Shown here piece by piece: positions 25,901 to 36,932 of a stretch of DNA of 64,000 bases (its first letter is position 1; each line of letters begins with the position of its first letter). Source of the stretch: Oasisia sp. SBJ-2009. Taxonomy: Eukaryota; Annelida; Polychaeta; Sabellida; Siboglinidae. The position numbers were made by a program, and so were the translations under genes. The notes beneath the pieces were generated by a model. That model made no database searches, was not told where the DNA came from, and worked only from the letters and a program-made list of their open reading frames with translations. The stretch lies in contig OZ024865.1 of NCBI GenBank assembly GCA_964017155.1, positions 19,246,451 through 19,310,450 on the forward strand, written 5' to 3'.

Positions 25901-28900
25901 AAGACCTCACTATAATCGAGTCAGTCATCCGTACAGAACTCTCCATTGATTTCTCGTTGTGTTCCCAGCATCTAAGCTTCATTGCATTTGCTAGATTTAA
26001 GCTAGACTCCGCTCCATTAAGCTACACTCTTTCTGCCGACTAACAACTTGATGGACCCGGTTGGCAGTTACGTCGACGCTACGGCAGATGGAACTGCGTG
26101 ACGTGAAACACTAATACACAGGACAGACTAGTCTAAGCCCATTATCAAGTGTGATGGGCAGTAAATACGCATCAGGATATACCTGCTAACTTCCATTGTA
26201 TAACCATAGAGTTATTTTTAGTGGAGTGTCAGTGAATAAATTCTTCTTCTTCTTCCAGGCAGGACGTCTATTCCAGGTGTCAGCAATCATGGTCCTCCAA
26301 ACTGCATGATCGTTTGTTGTTCTTAGTAGTTTTCTTGCACTCATTCTTCTTCATCCATTAAATGACCTCGGTCAACTTGCTGACCATTATTGTCAATGGC
26401 TTTTATAGTTCTCTATCTCTAGAATTAGTTATTCTACTACAGGTTACACATTTACCCCCTGTGTGGGATCTTTCACTTCCCCTTGCAGACCAGAAAGATC
26501 ACAGAAGGGACCATCGGCTTTTAGTGTCTCTTCTGAAAGACACAGGCAACTGTGGGGTGAAGTGAATGACATAGCCTAGCTTTTGAAATGACGGCAGGAA
26601 ATTCTCAGCCTTAAAAATGCAAAAAACAATTAAACCCATTTTCAGATTCTACACAAAAAACCACCACCACACACACATGCGACACAGCAACATTGCTTTC
26701 ATAAAATGCTCATAAATAACTAAGCATCGCAATATGTGCCTATTTGCTTCACGCCAGTTCCATGAACTGCCCCGCAGCCTGTGTCAGGAGCCAACGCTAT
26801 TCTAAGCAGGAAACGACAGATTAAGTCGGAATGAATCTGCACTCCGCTGTGCCTCCACACTCACATGTGAGACAGACACCGCAGGCGAGACTGCAGTTAA
26901 GCAGTGTGACAGACACATTAATTCCACACAATTCTGTTGGGATTTGTGGAACATCTCGCTTGTCCACACGCCCGTTGGCGCCGACACATCTCGGTGGCAT
27001 GACAACTGTCAGCTGCGATTCATCTCCAGAGGCATGTCACCGATAAGTCGATAACCGTCACTATAGAACTGTTAAAGCGATGTCAGATACATATTTTTAT
27101 CGTAAAATCATATCACACAGTACACAATATGCATCTACTATAACATGCTGATTGCGTAAGTGTGATTTAATAAATCACATTTTGACACAGGAATTTGAAT
27201 ATTTATCAAAGAAACAACATGTTTTTGTGTTTTTATGATGGGGAGCAGATTTTGTGAGAGTCGACTCTGGCTGATTACTAATACGATGGATTTGTGAATC
27301 TGTTATATATCACTTCACCCAATTCATATAGCTGACTACATTGGAGCCCAGTAGAAAGAATGAACTTGCCCAAATTTTGACACAACAGCACAGGATTTGA
27401 ACCTGGGTTCTCTCATTTGAATGAGAGTCTATTACTCAACACACAGAGTCCTGTTATTACCACATTTTTTGATGTAGTCAGAAACAGCATTTTATTAGAA
27501 AATTACATGTACATAAATAAATAAATACAGAGGGACCATTTGATGCTTCTCTTGTGATGGTCGTCAAAATTTTCATCCAGTTAAATTAAATATGACTACA
27601 TCAACTCTGAACTGATATATACACCTGAAGTGCCACACTGATCAAACCTTTTCCTAAAACGAGGATCAATAAACTAATTACATAACTGGCTATGAAAATC
27701 ATGCCAATTTACCACACTAACTGTGAACCAGAGACATTGATTATCAGCTGACACATGATCGCATTAACATTACCATTGCGAGATATTAATCAGACTCAAT
27801 GAAGCCGTGTGATTTATGAACCCTTTTATAAAAACATGGGTAACCTTCGACATTTCCAAGCTGTGGATATGAAGCAACAGTTGGGTCGATACTACTGATA
27901 GATTTGCCATCCGCAAAAGTACACAAGCAATAAAGAAGCTTGTATTAACCCTTTAGACCTTATGCAAACTGGTGACTTGTGTTACAAGTCCTTGCAGTGT
28001 TTGTATTAATAATCATCAAGACATGGAGGCAGCTAGATTTACACATGTCACTGTTGGTGCTCCATTTCATAACACTGCAAGTTGTGGTGATTTTAAATAT
28101 ATTTGAATTCCACATAAGACAGTATAGCAAATGTACTAATAATTTCTTTTTAATTAAACTTGCGAAATGCAACACGCTCTAGATATCTGAGTGTGTTTAC
28201 ATAGAATGCTATGTAGAGTTGTACACACTGTATATCTATAGATATTCAGTCAGTCGATATTTTCAAACAATGCTCATTCAAAAATGTATCATATAAATCA
28301 CAGCAGATACACTAGAGAATCCAGTGACACTGTATTCAAGAAATTATGACACCCAAAGGAAACGGATGGGTGGCTTCTGATCTAAAGACACATATAAGAC
28401 AACATGCTTTTAATCGACATGCTTTCAAGGAATGAAGACTTAAGTAATACATACATATCGTTTTTGAAAATATAACAACTTACATTTAAAGGGAGGCTGA
28501 AATGCTTTAACAACAATTGCCGAAACAAAAGTAAAACACTATGATTTTATGAGCATGTAGCCACTTTAACCCAGTTTAAATAATTGTTCAAACTTGGTAT
28601 ATTGAAAACATGCCATGGCCGTGCTCATCAACTCATGATCACATCCCTTCTGTTTGGTTTGCTCTACTACTGCAATTCCCTCCTTTACAATACCGCAAAC
28701 AAGGACATAGCAAAACTTCAGCGTGTCCAAAATTGTTTAGCAAGGGTAGTCACGCGTTCTCCTCGTTTTTCTCGCTCGGTGGCGCTTCTAAAATCACTGC
28801 ATTGGCTACCTGTGCACTATCGCATCATTTTCAAAATTTGTACAGTAGCCTATCAAGCACTCTCATCTACACAACCAGCATATCTAAATTCAATGCTAAC

Positions 28901-31900
28901 TCCAACAAGAAATTCCAGATAGCTACGCTCAACCAGTAGTAACCCTCTTTACATCCCTCGGGTGAAAACGAAAGCCGGGACCAGAGCTTTCTCGGTTGCC
29001 GCACCAACGGTATGGAATTCGCTTCCGGCCAGTGTTAAATCACAAGGTAATATAGTTTCATTTCGCCAACATCTAAAAACCTATCTCTTTAATGCTGCCT
29101 ATCCTCCTTAGCCTCCTAGCTTTTCCATCCATCCGTTGACGACTCACGCATTGCTTTCGATTATGAGATTGATTAATCCCCTGGTTTTGTCGCGCCACTG
29201 AGCTTGATTTTCGAGGATATTGGCGCAAAAGAAGTTACTATTATTATTATTATGTTATGGCAATGTTTCTTCAAGCATTTTAGCTCACACATAACAGCAA
29301 GTCTGCACGCATGTAATATTAGATAGATTAAAAAACCAATATGGAATTTAAACAAGCAAGCCATGCATCTTATTAACATCAGATAAAAGAAGAAATGTGA
29401 ACTAGTCATTTCATTTCAGATTTGTTCTTAACAAAAGCACACACTTACCAGAACAGGGGTACACAGCAAATTTCCTGCACGCATCCTGTAAAAAAGATAT
29501 TTCACGTTAATTTGATTAAACAAGACAGACAAAAGAAGTATAAATGTTAATTAGTGTAAAAGAAATATATTGTGATGTAGTGGCCTTATGGCATAAATAT
29601 ATTTATCATAAGATACATTTATAGATTCATAGAAGTCTAATAATTATGTGAAGAAGATTAAAATGTAAAATGTTGCATGTGATAAAGGTCTGCAAAATTG
29701 ATGTTACAATTAAACTTAGAACATGTTCTGCACACTGCAAACTGATACATACAGGTTGGTCATAGACTCGTAGGTGCACACAGGTGCATACAGGTTGGCC
29801 ATATCCCCTTGGCTCTAGTCTAGGTTTATGCAATCAAGGTGCCAGGTGCAGAAATGCATGGGAGAACTTCCAAATATTAGGTCTAAAATGCATCTACCAG
29901 CAACATCTCACTGAGAGCAGGGCTGGGCTATCCAATCAGATATCTTAACTTCACCTTTTATTTTTTATCTGCATTGGTTGATTTACATACACATAATTCA
30001 AATTGTAACCAGAATTTCTAGGCTTGGAAATGGCCAATTCAATTTAAGACATTTTAAACTTATGTAATTTCATGGGTTATTGACCACAAAATCAAGGACA
30101 AGGCATTTTCTAGAGGAAAGTGGTAGATATACAGTGTATGTGGATCATTACACATTAATTACATAATCATAAAGGAATATCTACATAATGCATAACTAAT
30201 TTATAGATCAGGGGTCAGTGACCCAAGAAATGAATAAACATAGACATAACCAAGTGTACTTTGGCACCTAGGATGTGATACACTTACAAAGAATCCAAGT
30301 TAGCACTTTAATTTAACATATCAATATGCTAACTTTTACATATTAATTTCTCGAACACAGCCGAAACACACCAGCAAGCGAACCTGCTTAAAGCAGCAAT
30401 TTATCAACCCCCACCTCATCCAATGGACAGCACGAAATGACCAACTTAAAATAACCGAACACGCCACACGGCAGCGTATCAGTGCGCACCAGTACTCCCC
30501 GCCATTAGTCTATATAAGCTGGCATCTTACAGAATCCTACTCAACAAATTCCCACGGGGACAGTGTGGACTTAGCCGCAAATCTGATATCGACAACGTTT
30601 CCCCAGGCAGATTTGCTATGTAACGTCGATGACAGTTAAGCACTGGACGTAGATAATCAATGAACCACTAAAGGACACCTCATCACCACTGCTGTGGGTC
30701 TCTCTTTTCTCTGCTCTCTACAGATTATTAATAACTTGATAAGACTCAAAAGATGTGGTCTGCATGAATATTACTGTCACTGTCAGTTACAAGTTTTTGG
30801 GTGATTCACAAGCATGGGTACAGACCGCAGTTTTCCCATCACACCACGGACGTGCCATCAGTTATGATAACAACAAGAATATAATTATGTAACACTGTTT
30901 TCAGTGTCTGCTGCTCAAAGATGTTTTATAAATTTAAATGGTTACAGACAAAACATGCACAATTTAGTGGTGTATCTATATGTGTAATTATAAAAAGATT
31001 TACACAAATCACAAACTATCTGATCTCTGAACAACACAAGTATGTGTAAAATTATCAATGAAATATGTCAATTACGAGTTACATTTACGATATATTACAC
31101 ATAAAAATCTCTTTTAAAAACCTACAACACACAAAGGGGTTCAAAGAGATGAGCAGAAAACAGTGACCACATTTTCTATGGAGCCAACATTTATTAAACT
31201 CATGTTTGTACCACACAATCTCATGTTTGTCATGTCTCATAAAATTAAAATTAAATATGTACATTGACCTGTTGCCAAAATGTACAATTTCCTCATTTTT
31301 CATGGATGATAAACAAACCCAGTATACACACTGACCAACCAGTATTACAAGTGCTCCGCTAATTTCAAGACAATAAGTTCTGAAGACAGTTGTGCTTCAA
31401 CGGCAGAACAACTCTAGAAAAATGCATCAAAAGCTGTCATCCGTACAGATCCCCTCTGCTTGCTTCTGCCACCCACCTACCCCCGAATGTCTGAAGATGT
31501 CTGGAAATCTTGAAACTGTGGAGGACTGCATCATTCACGGGGCCAACAAATGATTAGTTGTTGTTGAAAATTACATATTTAATGAAACCATTTGTGCTAC
31601 TTTTGAACGCGTGACATCACGATTCACGACTGAATCTATACTGACAACATATTGTACAGACGTACATATTACAATCTGTTGCCTCTGACAAGATTATTGG
31701 TCTATCGGGCCAAAGCCCGTATTCAGGGATCTGTGTAACACAGCAATTTAGGTAAACGTTGAACTGTTTTTTTTTAAACCACCAGTCCATCACATCTGTA
31801 GATATATGATCTGATCCAGTCAGTCTGTGCACAGCATGACATCTAAGTATGTACAGAGTTGTACCCAGTAACCATTGATCAATCTCTTGTGACTGATCTT

Positions 31901-34900
31901 GAGATAGTGGCCAGCAATGACATTGATTATATCAAAGGTCGGCAGGTGCCCGACTATTGGAATTCAAGTACAAAGCGGTTGGAATCATTTATGTGCCCGA
32001 AGGTTTGTTCATCTTGCACAGAGCCAATACTCCGCCATGTGCACATGTACCGGTAGGCAGAATTGTTTAGAAAATAATAATTAATTAATTATACTAATTT
32101 ATTTTGTGAACACGGCTACCAGTGCTGTATTAGCTTAGATTTAAATTATAGGATGTCATTTCCCTTTTAAAATCTGGGTAGGAAACAACTGTTTGGGGTA
32201 AATTTCACTAATAACATTGAGACTTTAGTGGTCGACTTCAATTCGTCTACCCAAGTAACTTGAGTAAGATTCAAGATAAATCTTCAAGGCTCCTGCCCCA
32301 GGAAAGTGTGGTTTAGAGAGGATTCATGTAACTTCTGACATTAACAGTGACACCCAATAGGGAACTTGAACTTGTGTAACAATGTATTTATTGCATTACT
32401 CAGGGGTCTGAATCAAAGTAGGCCAGTGAGTTGATGCCAAATATCTCACAAGATGGATATTCGTAGACAACCAGCACACATGTGTGATCATCCTTATGGA
32501 GTGTTTAAGAAGTGAGGAATGTGGCACTTAGCACACGTGAAGCTGTTAAAGTGCAGGTATCTAGGATACAGACTCAGATGGAATCAAGAAGTTATTTAGG
32601 ATCTTGAAAACATTGGCACATGGTGCATACATTTGACACATATGTAGAAATATATAAGTATAATTTCAAAGTGGAGCTACACTGCTGTACGTATTTTCTA
32701 ATTCATTGATGCAGTCCTTTGCAATGCACCTGAGAGCATTTTATCTTAAGTGTATATGAGCATTATATAAATTCCTGTTTTATTATATGTATATTTATTA
32801 TATGTATTTGCCCGCAAATTGGCAGTCGGTCATATCATGTGCAGATAAAGTATAACCAGTATACATCCGACCTTCCTTTCCTTCCAGTTGTCAGAAAAGT
32901 GGGACAGGCGTCCACCGAGACTGCCATGACAGTGCCACAGGTCTCTAGGAGACTGAATTATTTTCCGTCACAGTTCATCATCCATGTTTCTGTTCGTTTA
33001 TTGAACACGGCCCAGCAGCCGGACGTAATTAGAGACTGGATTGCGATCGAGTCTATTGATCAAACGTCACTGGCACATACTGTGGCATTTACAGGAAACC
33101 AGGGCAGCCGACATTAAGTGGCAGATTGACTGTGTATCTAGTGATGATCAACGAATTTAAAAAACGGCAGGTATAACCGAAAAAAAGTCAGACTCGAAAC
33201 TGACATGTGTTAAGCACTTTAAACAGTCCTAGGAATTTGATACTGTGTTAAATACAAAATAAAAGAAATTGCCTTTATTTTTTCACTAGCAAACTATTGT
33301 CCTTGTATTTATATTTCAATAATTCTGACAATTTTTTTATTGAAAACCAAACGTTTAACTGACTGAAAGTGATATACTTTAATTACTCAAACCAGTGTTT
33401 TAACCAAATGGTGTGATTACCTGGCTCAATTAAGACCAATTCAGTCTAATCGAGATGACACTTTGAAATTACTCAAATATGCATGTTAATATGTTGTCAA
33501 AAGAACATTTACGTTTAGTTTGAAACAAATTAACTAAACGTGCCATAAATAAATGACCCAAACCTGAGTAAGTTACCTAGACTAAAATTTACAACATAAC
33601 ATATTGAATAATTAAAATTTAAGTAACTAAGGCACAATGTCTATTAATGTTAGCTAGTTAAAACAGTCTCTATGTAAGTGTTTATTTTACATTATATTAT
33701 AATGTAATTTATGTTCATAAACCAGGCAGTGACTGCACAATGTTACCAGCTACATATATACACACTACCAAACTATAATTTTATCATATGTAACAATGGT
33801 GTGAACAGCAGTTCCATTAACATCAAAGCCCTCCATCCAATTGGGGTGCAAAGATGAAACTGTTTTAAAACCACACCTGATTTGGTTAACTAGAAAACCT
33901 ACAAAGGTTTTGTCTCCTGCAGCCAAAACCAAAAAAGAGATATGCTGAGACATGCATAGAGAATGACAAACCACTGAAACCAACTTGTTCTGTTTGATGT
34001 AATATGTTTAACAAGGTTTAACAAGTTGCCGTCCAGAGCCGAGCTCCAGATGGTATGTGAACAAGGAAGCCTATGACTTATCGAATGTTCACTAAATTAT
34101 TAAAGTGTACATAAATTAGTATTATACTTAAAATTATAAATATTCAAAATTATAAAATGCTTCTAACTAAATACGTTGTCTCTAAAAATACACAAGTAAA
34201 ATAAAATTATACGTTGTCTCTAAAAACACATAGTGATGATCAACGATGTAGAGATTACACATCTTACCACAAGTAATGCTTCCACTTCCTTCAAGACTTT
34301 GTTGACGTCATCTTGTAGCACCCATTCATACTCTCGCTGCTGCAAAAGTAAACAGTTTCTACATCAAACAGCACCCAGGTGAAACCAGTGTGTAGAGCTA
34401 TAATCTTTATAAAAGTTAAGAAGTTGGGAGTAATAAATAATTAAACAAGACATTAAAATTATACAAAATATATTTACCATACTTTGAATAATAATAGTAT
34501 TTATACTTGTAAATTCATACTTTCAAAAGAGTTGGCATGATAGAAATCTGAGCTATAGATAATTTAGATCAATCATAAGATGCTATATATCTAAGATTTA
34601 AGAAAGAAATTTACAATGAACATATTTATGCAATATATTGTACTGCAATTGTACATAGTTTTATATCACCAATTATAAAATTACAGCATTTATACAATTT
34701 TCATACAGCTATTACATTCAAAAAATCACCCATTTTATCAACTGTGTACATATCAAATATCTAGATACAGGAACATACATTGAAATTAAAATTAACAAAT
34801 ACTAAAACAAAATCACAACTGATTTGTCTGTGTAGATTATACATCTAATATGTATATATAAAATAATTAGTGCAATAATTGTAGCCACTGCTTCAAATTA

Positions 34901-35970
34901 TTAACTCCTTTATTCCTATGCAGTCTAGGAGCTGGATGTGGGCACAGAATGTCACAGACATTGACAGTCACAAAACTGGATATTGACAGTGGAAAGAAAA
35001 ACATTTAAATGTTATAACACTCATCAACTGTGCCATTTCTTTCATATGCCTGGATGGATATGATTTGCTTCAATCTGCCTTGGCGCTCTGGGTCACTCTT
35101 AAAAAGGACAATCATCCTTTGCTGTCAGAATTGGCATTTTATTAGTTGATATAGGCCGGATGTTTCAAGGAAAACCATGAACTGAAGTGCCGATGAAAAG
35201 CCAGAGGTCAGAGGTCACAGCATCGGTGGATTCTTTACCGGTAGCTTTATGAAAAAACAGTTGGGTCGAAACTATACTGCTAGACTTGCTACCCACAAAA
35301 CTACACTTACTTGTAATAAATGAGAACATATTAACCTTTGAGATATTACATAAATTTATGATGCATGTTGAAGTCCACAATATCACTGGTCACCACATGG
35401 GTTCACCTAGTACCGGTACTTTAAGGTAGCTTGTTGGTACCCAGGGCTTTATGCAGGATCAAATTATTGCCAGTCACATGTTTTGGTTTGCCAGTCACAT
35501 GTTTTGGTGGACATGTTGATGTTAACTGTTAAGCTAGTTTATAAACTTTCAAATTGTGCCTGATGACCTGAAATGGGCTACAAACACACATTTGACACCA
35601 TTCACATTCACTTTCAAGGCATAACTAACAATATCTATTTTTTTGTTTATTTTAATTTTTTTTTTGCCCGTCCACAACCCGTCCTCCATATTTCTACCCG
35701 TCCATATTCGTTTTTACCCGTCCAAATGACGGGTGGACGGGTCTCTAGATAAAGCTATGTTTGTACCTCATTTATAAACATTGCAAGTTGTGTCCTGCTA
35801 ATGATGCTTGAATTCCATGTACTAAATTACTAATTCTAGTCTGTACTAGTATGTACATAATACATATCACTCTTGCCAGATGTCATTCAATTATTAGTTC
35901 AACTTTGAAAATGAGCGCGACACTTTTGTAACTGTAAGCATGAATTATTACTTGTAAATATATCTGGATG

Positions 35971-36034
<64 letters not shown>

Positions 36035-36212
36035 ACCTGGACTTGGCAGATAAGGTATTTGTTGTGTAAACACCTAGCTGTCAACATAGGGGACATGATT
36101 ATATTCTCAGAGTTCACAATAATGTTGGTCCCGTCTCAATTTCGGACATCAAAGAACAACCAAGGATGACCAGCACCCTGGCGTAACAGACCTTTAACGG
36201 CTTTAAGCATGA

Positions 36213-36263
<51 letters not shown>

Positions 36264-36376
36264 TCTGGGCCAACTTCTATGTATGTAAGCTTAGATGTGC
36301 ACATATATATATATATAATATATATATATATATGTGCACATCTAAGCTTACATACATAGTTCTAAGTTGGCCCAGA

Positions 36377-36433
<57 letters not shown>

Positions 36434-36773
36434 GATATATATGTGTGCATATCTGTGCCAACTTCTATATATGCCAGTTTAGATGTGCACAAGTCTACTG
36501 TGATATTTCTGGACTGGCAAACATTAGATCATGCTTAAAGGTCTGTTACGCCAGGGTGCTGGTCATCCTTGGTTGTTCTTTGATGTCCCAAACTGAGACA
36601 GGACAAACATTAATGTGAACAATGAGAATATAATCAGGTCTCCTACACTGACAGCCAGGTGTTTACACCACAAATACCTTACCATATACCCAGTCCATGT
36701 TTTGAACTGATGAAGTGCCAGCATGTCAGGCAGATGTGTTAACCACTGGTAAAATGTCACTCTATATTATACA

Positions 36774-36849
<76 letters not shown>

Positions 36850-36893
36850 ATGTATATATATATATGTATATATATATATATGCCAGCTAGGGG

Positions 36894-36932
<39 letters not shown>

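Noticed and set aside
26362..26565. Small plus-strand coding region
   Set aside because: It is the reverse complement of a SINE family-B body found also at 14160-14415.
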